Shown: piece after piece, positions 8,343 to 17,116 of the stretch
Layout: each line of letters opens with the position of its first letter
How positions within the stretch are numbered: position 1 is the first letter of the stretch
NCBI GenBank assembly: GCA_034439975.1
Contig: JAWXBK010000021.1
Span: 19,370-83,369 of the forward strand
Source of the DNA: JAWXBK01 sp034439975
GTDB taxonomy: Bacteria > Pseudomonadota > Alphaproteobacteria > Dongiales > Dongiaceae
Direction of reading: 5' to 3'
Length of the DNA stretch: 64,000 nucleotides
The notes under the pieces: generated by a model
What the model was told of the DNA's origin: nothing
The model's input: only the letters and a program-made list of their open reading frames with translations
Databases searched by the model: none
Translations under genes and position numbers: made by a program

Positions 8343-9317
8343 TCAGGCGAGGCCGTCGAAGAGGGCGGTCGAAAGATAGCGCTCGGCAAAGGAGGGCAGG
8401 ATCGTGACGATCAGCTTGCCCTTCATGTCGGCGCGTCGCCCGAGTTCGACTGCGGCGGCGATCGCGGCGCCGGATGAAATGCCGACCGGAATGCCTTCGG
8501 TCGATGCCACCTCGCGCGCCATGCGGAGCGCCGTGTCGTTGCCGATGCGCAGGATCTCGTCGATCAGCTCGACCTTGAGAATGTCCGGCACGAAACCGGC
8601 GCCGATTCCCTGAATTTTATGCGGTCCCGGTTTGCCGCCCGAGAGCACCGCGCTGTCTTCCGGCTCGACCGCGACCATGCGCAGACCCGGTTTGCGCGGC
8701 TTCAGCACCTCGCCAACGCCGGTCAGCGTGCCGCCGGTGCCGACGCCGCTCACCACGACATCGACCTTGCCGCCGGTATCGCGCCAGATTTCTTCGGCGG
8801 TGGTGCGGCGATGGATCGCCGGATTGGCCGGGTTCTTGAACTGCTGCGGCATCACCGCTTTCGGATTCTGCGCGAGGATCTGTTCGGCGCGCCGGATGGC
8901 ACCGGCCATGCCCTCTCCCGCTGGCGTCAGTTCGAGCTCGGCGCCGAGCAGCTTCAGCATCTTGCGTCGCTCGATCGACATGCTCTCGGGCATGCAGAGG
9001 ATCAGCCGGTAGCCCTTGGCCGCTGCGACGAAAGCCAGCGCGATGCCGGTATTGCCGCTGGTCGGTTCGACCAGCACGGCATCGGGCCCGATTTTGCCTT
9101 CGCGTTCGAGCGCCTCGATCATCGCGTAACCGATGCGATCCTTGACCGAAGAGAGCGGATTGAAGAATTCGCATTTGCCGACCAGGTCGGCGACGATACC
9201 GTGCGCGGCGGCGATCCGGCTCAGCCGAACCAGCGGTGTGTTGCCGATCGTCTCAAGAATGTTGTCGTAGATGCGGCCGTGCTGGGCGGCGGATGGAGCG
9301 GGAGCGGATTCGGGCAT
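8343..9317 (-). CDS. cysK: Cysteine synthase (O-acetylserine sulfhydrylase)
   Basis: A 324-residue PLP enzyme forming cysteine from O-acetylserine and sulfide. The Schiff-base lysine is Lys59 in PLSSVKDR; the substrate loop TSGNTG, the phosphate-binding GVGTGGTLTGVG and the C-terminal serine region (VGISSGAA) are intact. The length is normal for CysK. The N-terminus has a short Ala/Pro-rich extension before IYDNILETIGNTPL. An Rrf2-family regulator is encoded 61 bases upstream on the same strand, as in CymR-type control of cysteine synthesis. Confidence 0.92.
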   Translation of the reverse strand: MPESAPAPSAAQHGRIYDNILETIGNTPLVRLSRIAAAHGIVADLVGKCEFFNPLSSVKDRIGYAMIEALEREGKIGPDAVLVEPTSGNTGIALAFVAAAKGYRLILCMPESMSIERRKMLKLLGAELELTPAGEGMAGAIRRAEQILAQNPKAVMPQQFKNPANPAIHRRTTAEEIWRDTGGKVDVVVSGVGTGGTLTGVGEVLKPRKPGLRMVAVEPEDSAVLSGGKPGPHKIQGIGAGFVPDILKVELIDEILRIGNDTALRMAREVASTEGIPVGISSGAAIAAAVELGRRADMKGKLIVTILPSFAERYLSTALFDGLA

Positions 9318-9378
9318 GGATCGGGTCGGCTCTTTCTGCGAGATGCGATGGTCGGTTGGGTTGGCCGAAAACGGAACG

Positions 9379-9834
9379 TCAGATACTGAAATCGATACGC
9401 GGCAACGGTTCGCCGGGCACGCCGGTACGGCGGGCGCGCTCGCAGATCTCTTCGACGGTGACGGAATCGAGTTCCTGCATCATGCGGTTCTGCATGTCGC
9501 GCCAGATCGGCCGTATCACCTGATTGCCGATGGCCGATCCGCCTTCGTCGGTCAGCGGATCGGGCAGCGCATCGATCTGGCGCACGACACGCACCAGCTC
9601 GCCGACGGTGATAAGCCTTCGTTCGCGCGCCAGTCGATAACCGCCGCGCGGGCCGCGCTGGCCGGTCAGGATGCCGTTCTTCACCAGATGCTGCAGCACC
9701 TGTTCGAGATAACGCCGGGGAATGCCCTGACGCTCGGAGATTTCACCCGACTGCACGGGCCGTTGTCCGCCGTAATAAGCGATATCGGCGACCGCCTCGA
9801 TCGCAAACAGCAGGCGCTTCGATAGCCTCAGCAT
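9379..9834 (-). CDS. Rrf2-family transcriptional regulator (CymR/IscR-like)
   Basis: A 151-residue regulator with the Rrf2 winged helix: RLLFAIEAVADIAYYGG, recognition part ISERQGIPRRYLEQVLQHLVKNGIL and the wing GPRGGYRLAR. It contains only one cysteine (EICERARR), so it lacks the three-cysteine cluster of IscR and is not expected to hold an Fe-S centre in that way. ATG 9834 is preceded by a strong AGGAGG. Its position directly upstream of cysK suggests control of sulfur assimilation; this is inference. dut lies 12 bases upstream on the same strand. Confidence 0.88.
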   Translation of the reverse strand: MLRLSKRLLFAIEAVADIAYYGGQRPVQSGEISERQGIPRRYLEQVLQHLVKNGILTGQRGPRGGYRLARERRLITVGELVRVVRQIDALPDPLTDEGGSAIGNQVIRPIWRDMQNRMMQELDSVTVEEICERARRTGVPGEPLPRIDFSI

Positions 9835-9846
9835 CGTCGCCTCCTT

Positions 9847-10317
9847 TTACCGTGCCGCGACGCCGGTCGAGCCGTAGCCCCCGGCACCGCGCTCGCTTGC
9901 GGGTTGCGCCGCATCTTCCGCCCAGGCGATGCGCATCACCGGTGCGACGACGAGTTGGGCGATGCGCATCCCGGGTTCGACCCGGAACGCATCCTGGCCA
10001 TGATTGACGAGCAGAACCTTGATCTCGCCGCGATAGTCGGAATCGATCGTGCCCGGGCTGTTGAGCACGGTGATGCCATGCATGAGCGCGAGACCCGAGC
10101 GCGGTCGAATCTGCGCTTCGTAACCCGCCGGCAATGAAAGCGTGATGCCGGCCGGCACCAGGTCGCGCGCACCGGGCGCGAGGTCGATCGCGGTTGCGAT
10201 CGCGGCCATCAGATCGAGCCCCGCGCTGCCGGATGTCGCATAAGCGGGCAGCGGCAGTTCGCGCCCATGTGCGAGACGCTCGATCGGCACCGTCACCGGT
10301 CGACCGTTGTTGCTCAC
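9847..10317 (-). CDS. dut: dUTP diphosphatase
   Basis: A 156-residue trimeric dUTPase that removes dUTP and supplies dUMP. All five motifs are visible: AGLDLMAA (I), RPRSGLAL (II), the uridine and catalytic-Asp motif GTIDSDYRGE (III), RIAQLV (IV) and the C-terminal ERGAGGYGSTG (V). I place the start at GTG 10317, whose second to fourth bases form the TGA stop of coaBC, giving translational coupling and the normal family length. A longer frame upstream lies wholly within coaBC and adds no family sequence. Confidence 0.92.
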   Translation of the reverse strand: MSNNGRPVTVPIERLAHGRELPLPAYATSGSAGLDLMAAIATAIDLAPGARDLVPAGITLSLPAGYEAQIRPRSGLALMHGITVLNSPGTIDSDYRGEIKVLLVNHGQDAFRVEPGMRIAQLVVAPVMRIAWAEDAAQPASERGAGGYGSTGVAAR

Positions 10318-11519
10318 GAGGCCGCACCGAGCCGGGCCGCAATTCTGTCGGCGAGGCGCTCGGCCACCTCGTCCTTGCTCATCGCGGGCCAAGAATCGAC
10401 CTTGTCGGAGGTGATCAGATGTACCGTGTTGTTGGCGCCGCCGAACGTGCCGGTCTCGGGCGAAACATCGTTCGCGATAATCCAGTCGCAGCCCTTCTTT
10501 GCGCGCTTCGCCTGCGCGTTCGCAATCAGATCGTCGGTCTCGGCGGCAAAGCCGATCACCAGACGCGGCCGCTGTTTACCGGCTTGGCTCAGCGCCGCGA
10601 GAATGTCGGGATTTTCGATCAGTGCGATTGCGGGTGCATCGCCGCCGGTCTTCTTGATCTTGGCGTTGTGCGTATCGCGCGGCCGCCAGTCGGCCACCGC
10701 TGCGGCGCAGACCGCGATATCGACTGGCAGAACGTCCTGTGCGGCGGCCAGCATCTGCTGCGCGGTTTCGACACGTCGAATATCGACGCCGGCGGGATCG
10801 GGCTCGGCCGTCGGTCCCGAAACCAGCACGGTCGCAGCGCCGCGCCGCGCGAGGGCCGCGGCGATCGCATGGCCCTGCCGGCCCGACGAACGGTTGCCGA
10901 TAAAGCGCACCGGATCGATCGGTTCGAAGGTCGGGCCGCTCGTCACGAGCGCTCGTTTTCCGGCAAGGGGTGCGCCGGTCGCGAAGAAATTTTCGATGGC
11001 CCCGATGATCTCGGCCGGTTCCGCCATGCGCCCGAAACCTGTTTCGCCGCAGGCGAGATCGCCGGGATTGGGACCGATGCGTCTTATGCCGCGCGCCTCG
11101 AGCGTCGCGATATTGGCCTGCGTTGCCGCATGGCCCCACATCTCGACGTTCATCGCCGGCGCGATCATGACCGGCTTGTCGGTCGCGAGCAGCGCGGTCG
11201 TCGCCAGATCGTCGGCCCTGCCATGCGCCATCTTCGCCATGATGTCGGCCGAGGCCGGTGCGACCAGCACCAGGTCGGCTTCGCGCGAAAGCCTGATATG
11301 GCCCATCTCGCTTTCGTCGGTCAGCGAGAACAGATCCTGATAGACCCTGTCGCCGGTCAAAGCCGCGACCGAGAGCGGTGTTACGAATTCCGCACCGCCG
11401 TGCGTGAGGATCGCACGCACGCTCGCGCCGCGATCCCGAAGGCGGCGTGTGAGTTCGAGGCTTTTATAGGCGGCAATGCCACCGGAAATGACGAGCAGGA
11501 TACGCTTGCCTGCGAGCAT
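10314..11519 (-). CDS. coaBC: Bifunctional phosphopantothenoylcysteine decarboxylase / phosphopantothenate-cysteine ligase
   Basis: A 401-residue fusion that makes 4'-phosphopantetheine for CoA. The CoaC half has the flavin-binding ISGGIAAYKS, the active-site PAMNVEMW and the cysteine of the substrate flap (ACGETGFGRM). The CoaB half begins near KRALVTSGPTFEPIDPVRFI and has AAAVADWRP and the NDVS region. ATG 11519 is chosen because GGAG lies 7 bases upstream; GTG 11525 adds two residues. dut overlaps the 3' end by four bases. The order ubiE-ubiB-coaBC-dut is a conserved alphaproteobacterial arrangement. Confidence 0.93.
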   Translation of the reverse strand: MLAGKRILLVISGGIAAYKSLELTRRLRDRGASVRAILTHGGAEFVTPLSVAALTGDRVYQDLFSLTDESEMGHIRLSREADLVLVAPASADIMAKMAHGRADDLATTALLATDKPVMIAPAMNVEMWGHAATQANIATLEARGIRRIGPNPGDLACGETGFGRMAEPAEIIGAIENFFATGAPLAGKRALVTSGPTFEPIDPVRFIGNRSSGRQGHAIAAALARRGAATVLVSGPTAEPDPAGVDIRRVETAQQMLAAAQDVLPVDIAVCAAAVADWRPRDTHNAKIKKTGGDAPAIALIENPDILAALSQAGKQRPRLVIGFAAETDDLIANAQAKRAKKGCDWIIANDVSPETGTFGGANNTVHLITSDKVDSWPAMSKDEVAERLADRIAARLGAAS

Positions 11520-11602
11520 GGGCACGCTCCGGCATTCTACAATTTTACGATGGAGTTAAGGTAGGCCCGCCTCCGAGGGGTTTCAAGCCGCCGGGTGTCA
11601 GA

Positions 11603-13171
11603 TCAGTGAACCAGCACGAGCAACAGGACGATCCCCAGGATCGCCACCAGCCACCAGGGGGCCCCGGCCCGCCGCCCGCCGCCTAATGCCCGGATCGTCT
11701 CGGGATGGAGCCTGAGCCCGCCCTCGGCGAAGCCGGTGAGCGCGGTATCCAGGTGCCGTAGAATGCGGGGCAGCCGCTCGACCAGCCGGCCGGTCTCCGC
11801 TAGCGCCTCGCGGACCCGCGCCTCGGGCCCGCGATTCTCCCGCATCCAGTCTTCGATCAGCGGCTCGGCCAGGGTCCAGATATTGAGATCGGAATCGAGC
11901 TGCCGGCTCACGCCTTCCGCCATCAGCATGTTTTTCTGCAGGAGCAGTAACTGCGGCTGCACTTCCATCTCGAAGGTCTGCGCGATCTGGAAGAGCTGGC
12001 CGAGCACGCCCGCGAACGAGATATCCGCGAGCGGCCGGCCAAAGATCGGCTCGCCGATCGCGCGCAGCGCCTGCGCGAAAGCTTCCGGCGATTTGCTCGA
12101 AGGCACATAGCCGGCGGCGAAATGAATATCGGCGAGCCGCTGATAGTCGCGGTTCAAAAGGCCGAGCAGCATGTCGGCGAGATAATAGCGCGTCTGCCGG
12201 TCGAGCCGCCCCATGATGCCGAAATCGACCGCGCCGATGCGTCCGCTCGCATCGACGAACATGTTCCCGGGATGCTGGTCGCCGTGAAAGTAACCGTCGC
12301 GGAAGGCCTGCTTGAAAAAGATCGCCGCCGCCTTGGCGAGGATGTCGTGCAGATCGTGGCCGGCGGCGAGCAACCGATCGCGATCGTCCATGCGGATGCC
12401 CGCAAGGCGCTGCAAAGTGAGCACGCGCCGCGCGGTGCGCTGCCAGTCGACGGCGGGCACGACGTAACTGTCGTCGCCCGCAAAATTCCCCGCGAGTTCG
12501 TTGGCGCCTGCCGCCTCGATGCGCAGATCCATTTCCTGCTGCACGATGATCGCGAAGGTTTCGACGACGGCGATCGGATGATAGCGGCGCAAGGCGGGCT
12601 GCGTACGTTCGCAAAGCTCGGCCAGCCACTCCATCAGCGCGATGTCGCGCCCGAACGCAGCCTCGATGCCGGGGCGCAGCACCTTGATCGCGACCTCGCG
12701 ATAGGGGAATGGATCGCCCTCCGGCAGGAGCGCGAAATGAACCTGCGCGATCGACGCGGCCGAGACCGGATTGTCGTCGAATTCGGCGAACAGCCGTCCG
12801 ATGGGTGCTCCCAGTTCGCGTTCGATCGTGGTCCGCGCCTCGGATGCGGGAAAAGGCGGCAACCGGTCCTGAAGCTGGGCGAGATCGGCAGCGATGCGAT
12901 CGCCCAGAAGATCGGTACGGGTCGACAGCATCTGGCCGAACTTGATGAAAACCGGGCCGAGCTCGACCAAAGCCGCGGCCAGTTTCTCGCCCGGCCGCAT
13001 ATCGGGCTGTCCTTCGCTGCGGCGGCCGAAGAAGAACCGTGCGCCGCGCAGCAGCACGGGCGCGCTGCCCGGTCCGCGCATCAGTTCGACGAGCGGCCCG
13101 AGCGCATCGTGACGCGCGAGCGTGCGCGCGATCGCGGCAAGGCGCAGCAATTGTCGGAGACTGCGGAACAT
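11603..13171 (-). CDS. ubiB: UbiB, ubiquinone biosynthesis accessory kinase-like protein
   Basis: A 522-residue ABC1/ADCK-family protein needed for ubiquinone biosynthesis. The family KxGQ motif appears as KFGQMLSTR, the A-rich loop follows, and the catalytic-like loop GYFHGDQHPGNMF and VDFGIMGRL (DFG) are intact. The C-terminus has one hydrophobic helix (WWLVAILGIVLLLVLVH) that would anchor it in the inner membrane. ATG 13171 gives the family N-terminus; an open extension upstream is only read-through of the ubiE region in another frame. It follows ubiE by 11 bases. Confidence 0.92.
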   Translation of the reverse strand: MFRSLRQLLRLAAIARTLARHDALGPLVELMRGPGSAPVLLRGARFFFGRRSEGQPDMRPGEKLAAALVELGPVFIKFGQMLSTRTDLLGDRIAADLAQLQDRLPPFPASEARTTIERELGAPIGRLFAEFDDNPVSAASIAQVHFALLPEGDPFPYREVAIKVLRPGIEAAFGRDIALMEWLAELCERTQPALRRYHPIAVVETFAIIVQQEMDLRIEAAGANELAGNFAGDDSYVVPAVDWQRTARRVLTLQRLAGIRMDDRDRLLAAGHDLHDILAKAAAIFFKQAFRDGYFHGDQHPGNMFVDASGRIGAVDFGIMGRLDRQTRYYLADMLLGLLNRDYQRLADIHFAAGYVPSSKSPEAFAQALRAIGEPIFGRPLADISFAGVLGQLFQIAQTFEMEVQPQLLLLQKNMLMAEGVSRQLDSDLNIWTLAEPLIEDWMRENRGPEARVREALAETGRLVERLPRILRHLDTALTGFAEGGLRLHPETIRALGGGRRAGAPWWLVAILGIVLLLVLVH

Positions 13172-13182
13172 CGGCGCGCCGG

Positions 13183-13959
13183 TCAGGTCCGCCAGCCGGC
13201 ATGCAAAGCTGCAATGCCGCCGGAGAGATTGCGGAACGAGACGAGGTCGAAACCGGCCTCGCGCATCATCGCGGCGAGCGCCTCCTGGGTCGGAAAACGG
13301 CGAATGCTCTCGACCAGATACTCGTACGAGGCGCGGTCGCGCGCGACCAAGGCGCCCAATGTCGGTAGCATTGAGCGCGAATAGACATCGTAAAGATCGC
13401 GCAAACCCGTCAGCACGACATGGCTGAATTCGAGGCAGAGAAACCGCCCGCCCGGCTTCAGTACGCGATGCATTTCGGCCAGCGCGCGGTCCGGATGCGT
13501 CACGTTGCGCAGGCCGAAGGCGATGGTACAGCCATCCATCGTCGCGCTCTCGAACGGCAGATTTTCGGCATCGCCGGTCACCCATTCGATGCCGGCGAGA
13601 ATGCCGCGATCGGTCGCGCGGTCGCGCCCGACCTCGAGCATCGCCGGTGTCAGATCGCAGACGATGACCTTGGCTTCGCGTTCTGTGCGCTCGAGGATGC
13701 GAAACGCGATGTCGCCGGTGCCGCCCGCGACATCGAGAAAAACCTCGCCCTTTTTCGGCGCGAGCCGATCGAGCATCGCGCGTTTCCACAAGCGATGGAC
13801 GCCGCCCGACATCAGATCGTTCATCAGATCGTAGCGGCCGGCGACGCTGTCGAAGACGCCGCGCACCAGCCCCGGCTTCTCGGCCGCATCGACCGGCCGG
13901 TCGCCGAACCAGGCCGGTTCCGGGCGCGTATCCGAGCCGCTTGTGGCCTTCTCAGCCAT
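13183..13959 (-). CDS. ubiE: Ubiquinone/menaquinone methyltransferase
   Basis: A 258-residue class I SAM methyltransferase performing the C-methylation step of ubiquinone synthesis. It has the SAM motif I LDVAGGTGDIAFR, the UbiE signatures YDLMNDLMSGGVHRLWKR and GLRNVTHPDRAL, and LKPGGRFLCLEFSH. ATG 13959 yields the usual N-terminus; its start overlaps the stop of the upstream HNH gene by eight bases. In most alphaproteobacteria ubiE lies directly beside mutM, so the HNH gene is an insertion at this junction. Confidence 0.92.
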   Translation of the reverse strand: MAEKATSGSDTRPEPAWFGDRPVDAAEKPGLVRGVFDSVAGRYDLMNDLMSGGVHRLWKRAMLDRLAPKKGEVFLDVAGGTGDIAFRILERTEREAKVIVCDLTPAMLEVGRDRATDRGILAGIEWVTGDAENLPFESATMDGCTIAFGLRNVTHPDRALAEMHRVLKPGGRFLCLEFSHVVLTGLRDLYDVYSRSMLPTLGALVARDRASYEYLVESIRRFPTQEALAAMMREAGFDLVSFRNLSGGIAALHAGWRT

Positions 13960-14833
13960 GCTTCTTCTCAAGGAACATTTTTCGGTGGTATGCGACATAT
14001 TCTGGATGCGGGCGGAATGCGGGATCGTTGGGTAACAAAGCGGTGAGGCCGGGTACAAAAAGCCGTTTTACTTCATCAGGCACAAGCGATTCTTTGACTA
14101 GAATTTTATAGTTCTCATCCAGCGTGACAAAGCAGCGGTCGAACATCCAATGTACCGTCTTTGAAAGTGCAAGGCCGTTCCTTAGAGCATCCGGTCCATT
14201 GTGTCCGTCACCGACCGGTCGAATATGTGCAGCATCGACCTCTGACCGACCGCCGCCATTGATCATGCGGATTCCAGTCAGGGCGCATCGATCATCGTAT
14301 GCCCGCCGGACGACCTGTCGAAAGGCCTTATCGCGTATTCGCCTGCTGACCAGCTGTTGAACGAGCGGGCGTTCCATCGGCTCAGGTGCAGGCTCTCTGA
14401 GGCCTTGCGTAAGCGATGATTCCTCGTCGGCATCAGACAGGCCAATCGCCGCGATTGCCGCAAACTCTTCTTCGGGAATTGGCCTTACCGCCCACTGAAA
14501 TTGGCCGAGATTTGTCGAGCGGTCTGGGTTCTGGAGCGAGCGTTCAAACGTTGTTTCTTCAATTCGGAACGGTACAGGTGTTGGGAAATCCAAGTACCCT
14601 GAAAGATTTGCGTAGTAGTGGTCGGGCGTCTTTGGATCTTGTTCGATTGAATTAACTTGTGCGGTCGCGATGTAGGCTTGGCGCCCTTTGTCGCGCCGAG
14701 GCTCATAGTAAACAATTAGGTCGCCAACTGATCGCTGGACCTGCCGGAGATATCTCCCAGGAAAATGATATCGCTGTTCGGGCAGGTCGTCGTATTGCGA
14801 TCCTACCCGGTGCGTAAAGACCGACTTGGCCAT
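13952..14833 (-). CDS. HNH endonuclease with N-terminal PUA/EVE-like domain (predicted restriction enzyme)
   Basis: A 293-residue protein resembling predicted restriction endonucleases (COG3440 type). Residues about 1-125 form a beta-rich module (VGDLIVYYEPRR, then YIATAQVNSI and HYYANLSGYLDF) of the kind seen in EVE/PUA-like readers of modified bases. About residues 180-250 form an HNH_2 nuclease: CALTGIR, DAAHIRPV, NGLALSKTVHWMFDR. The nuclease His and Asn residues are present. Its DNA is less GC-rich than the flanking ubiE and mutM, and its stop overlaps ubiE, suggesting insertion of a mobile defence gene. A modification-dependent (type IV) activity is inferred; no methyltransferase is nearby. 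Confidence 0.8.
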   Translation of the reverse strand: MAKSVFTHRVGSQYDDLPEQRYHFPGRYLRQVQRSVGDLIVYYEPRRDKGRQAYIATAQVNSIEQDPKTPDHYYANLSGYLDFPTPVPFRIEETTFERSLQNPDRSTNLGQFQWAVRPIPEEEFAAIAAIGLSDADEESSLTQGLREPAPEPMERPLVQQLVSRRIRDKAFRQVVRRAYDDRCALTGIRMINGGGRSEVDAAHIRPVGDGHNGPDALRNGLALSKTVHWMFDRCFVTLDENYKILVKESLVPDEVKRLFVPGLTALLPNDPAFRPHPEYVAYHRKMFLEKKHG

Positions 14834-14922
14834 GCGCGGGACAATAGCGGCCGGGCGCCGGAGCGGCTAGCTTGGGCGCCTCAATCGCCTTGATCCCGAT
14901 TTCGGAGAGCGCCTGAGCGCCG

Positions 14923-15756
14923 ATGCCTGAACTTCCGGAAGTAGAAACTGTCCGTCGCGGCCTCGCGCTCTGTCTCGAGGGCCGCAGGCTCGCGCGCGTC
15001 GTGCAGCGCCGCGCCGATCTGCGTTTTCCATTGCCCGAGCGCTTCGCCGAACGGCTGCAGGGCCGCCGCGTCGAACAGGTCGGGCGGCGCGCGAAGTATC
15101 TCGCGATCCGGCTCGACGACGGGATGATGTGGCTCTGTCATCTCGGCATGTCGGGGCGCATGCTGATCGGCAGCGGCAAGCCGCCGGAACCCGAGGCGCA
15201 CGATCATGTGCTGGTCGAAACCGACGATGGCGGCTGGCTGCGTTTCAACGATGCGCGCCGTTTCGGGATGATGGATCTCTGGCCCGCGGCCGATCTCGAC
15301 ACGCACCGGCTGATGCGCGGCCTCGGGCCGGAGCCGCTCGACCTTGAGTTCGACGGTCCTGCCTTGGCGAAGCGGCTCAAGGGCAAGGCAACCTCGATCA
15401 AGGCGGCATTGCTCGATCAGCGCGTCGTCGCCGGGCTCGGCAATATCTATGTCTCGGAAGCGCTGCATCATGCCGGGATCTCGCCCCGAAGGCTCGCACG
15501 CACCGTTCAGGGCGGAAGGGCCGATCGGCTGGCGGCCGCGATCCGCCAGACACTCGAAGCCGCGATCGAGGCAGGCGGCTCGTCGCTGCGCGATTATGTG
15601 CAGACCTCGGGCGAACTCGGCTATTTCCAGCATCGCTGGGTCGTCTATGAGCGCGAGGGGAAGAGCTGCCGCCAATGCGGCCGGGCCTGCCCCGGGATCA
15701 AGCGCATCGTCCAGGCGGGCCGCTCCACCTACTATTGTCCGCGCCACCAGCGGTGA
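14923..15756 (+). CDS. mutM: Formamidopyrimidine-DNA glycosylase
   Basis: A 277-residue bifunctional glycosylase/AP lyase that removes 8-oxoguanine. It starts MPELPEVETVRRGL, so Pro2 (catalytic nucleophile) and Glu3 are in place; Lys of LCHLGMSGRML and the Asn/Arg void-filling loops are recognisable, and the H2TH segment GLGNIYVSEALHHAGI is intact. The C-terminal zinc finger reads C249-x2-C252 and C272-x2-H275: the last cysteine of the usual four is replaced by His, which can still bind zinc. Downstream genes follow on the same strand. Confidence 0.93.
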   Translation: MPELPEVETVRRGLALCLEGRRLARVVQRRADLRFPLPERFAERLQGRRVEQVGRRAKYLAIRLDDGMMWLCHLGMSGRMLIGSGKPPEPEAHDHVLVETDDGGWLRFNDARRFGMMDLWPAADLDTHRLMRGLGPEPLDLEFDGPALAKRLKGKATSIKAALLDQRVVAGLGNIYVSEALHHAGISPRRLARTVQGGRADRLAAAIRQTLEAAIEAGGSSLRDYVQTSGELGYFQHRWVVYEREGKSCRQCGRACPGIKRIVQAGRSTYYCPRHQR

Positions 15757-15770
15757 GCTAGAAACCGGCC

Positions 15771-16175
15771 ATGTTCCCAGTCCTACCGATCGGGTGCCTC
15801 GCACCGCTTCGCCGCCGGCTTGCGGCGGGATGCCTCGCGCTCGCGTTTGTCCTCGCAGGGTTCGCTGGCGGAGAGGTCCGCGCCGGCGATTTCGTGCCCG
15901 GGATCGAGGATCTGCCGCTGATGGCCGAACTCGAACCGATCGACGGGTCGGGCTTCGCCTTCGATACCGCCTCGGGCCGCCTGGTCGAGGCTTATGCCAG
16001 CGGCACCGTCGCGCCCGAAGCGGTGCTCGCCTTTTATGAGCGCACACTGCCGGCGCTCGGCTGGGAAGCGGGCGACGACCAGACCTGGCAGCGCGAGGGC
16101 GAAACCCTGGCGATCGAATTCGTCGAGGGCGCCGAGCCGCTGACCGTCCGCTTCCAGCTCGCGCCGCAGGAATAG
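15771..16175 (+). CDS. Small exported hypothetical protein
   Basis: A 134-residue protein starting 14 bases after mutM. The N-terminus is basic then hydrophobic (LRRRLAAGCLALAFVLAGFA) and likely a signal peptide cleaved near EVRAGD. The mature part is acidic, with FDTASGRLVEAYASG and VLAFYERTLPALGWE, the latter typical of small periplasmic proteins with a helix followed by a beta-sheet. Function unknown. Its place between mutM and enoyl-CoA hydratase suggests a conserved passenger in this operon, but I cannot test conservation. Confidence 0.7.
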   Translation: MFPVLPIGCLAPLRRRLAAGCLALAFVLAGFAGGEVRAGDFVPGIEDLPLMAELEPIDGSGFAFDTASGRLVEAYASGTVAPEAVLAFYERTLPALGWEAGDDQTWQREGETLAIEFVEGAEPLTVRFQLAPQE

Positions 16176-16242
16176 CAACCGAACCACCGCCGCATCGGTC
16201 CTGCCGGTTGCGGCAGCGGCCCACCAATTCGAGGGAGCCATC

Positions 16243-17019
16243 ATGGCCTACGAAAATATCATCGTCGAAAAGAAGGGCCGCGTCGGCGTCGTGCGGTTCA
16301 ACCGGCCCAAGGCGCTGAATGCGCTGTGCGATGCCATGATGATCGAGCTTGGCCGCGCGCTCGACGATCTGCAGGACGACGCCGATATCGGCGCGATCGT
16401 CCTGACCGGAAACGAGAAGGCATTTGCCGCCGGTGCCGACATCAAGGAGATGAAGGACCGCAATTTCGTCGACGTGTATGTCTCCGACTTCATTACGCGG
16501 AACTGGGAATGCGTGGCGAAATGCCGCAAGCCGATCGTCGCCGCGGTCGCCGGCTACGCACTCGGCGGCGGCTGCGAAGTGGCGATGGCCTGCGACATTA
16601 TCGTCGCGGCGGACAATGCCAAATTCGGCCAGCCGGAAATCACGCTCGGCGTTTTGCCCGGTGCGGGCGGTACGCAGCGCCTTACGCATGCGATCGGCAA
16701 GGCGAAGGCGATGGATATGGTGCTGACCGGTCGCCAGATGGACGCAAGTGAGGCCGAGAGGGCCGGTCTGGTCTCCCGCGTCGTGCCGGCGGGCGAGCTG
16801 ATGGATACCGCGATGAAAATCGCCGAGCGGATCGCCGGCATGTCGACGCCGGTCGTCCTGATGGCCAAGGAGGCCGTCAACCGGGCGTTCGAAACCACGC
16901 TGGCCGAGGGCTTGCGCTTCGAGCGGCGTCTGTTTCATGCCGCCTTTGCGACCGAGGACCAGAAGGAAGGCATGGCCGCCTTTGCCGAAAAGCGGCAGCC
17001 CGATTTCAAGGACCGCTAG
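16243..17019 (+). CDS. Enoyl-CoA hydratase
   Basis: A 258-residue crotonase-fold enzyme that hydrates trans-2-enoyl-CoA to 3-hydroxyacyl-CoA. The CoA-binding loop AFAAGADIKEM, the oxyanion motif YALGGGCEVAMACD with the first catalytic Glu, and GQPEITLGVLPGAGGTQRL with the second Glu are all present, so dehydration/hydration chemistry is expected rather than an isomerase variant. GGGAG lies before ATG 16243. It sits between mutM and rpsT, a standard alphaproteobacterial location close to dnaA. Confidence 0.92.
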   Translation: MAYENIIVEKKGRVGVVRFNRPKALNALCDAMMIELGRALDDLQDDADIGAIVLTGNEKAFAAGADIKEMKDRNFVDVYVSDFITRNWECVAKCRKPIVAAVAGYALGGGCEVAMACDIIVAADNAKFGQPEITLGVLPGAGGTQRLTHAIGKAKAMDMVLTGRQMDASEAERAGLVSRVVPAGELMDTAMKIAERIAGMSTPVVLMAKEAVNRAFETTLAEGLRFERRLFHAAFATEDQKEGMAAFAEKRQPDFKDR

Positions 17020-17050
17020 GACGCCGATTTAGGCTTGTTTCCGGGGCTCC

Positions 17051-17079
17051 TTGACGCTCCGGGCGTGCGGGGATATAAC
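17051..17079 (+). promoter_or_regulatory. Sigma-70-type promoter of rpsT
   Basis: TTGACG at 17051-17056 and TATAAC at 17074-17079 are separated by exactly 17 bases. Transcription would start near 17086, leaving a leader of about 30 bases before the rpsT start. It is the clearest promoter in the window. Confidence 0.7.
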
Positions 17080-17116
17080 CCGCCGCCACATTTTCCGGAA
17101 CACGAGAGAAGAAACC

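Noticed and set aside
13172..13789. N-terminal extension of UbiB into the ubiE region
   Set aside because: ATG 13171 begins the family sequence; the upstream translation is Arg-rich and overlaps ubiE in another frame.
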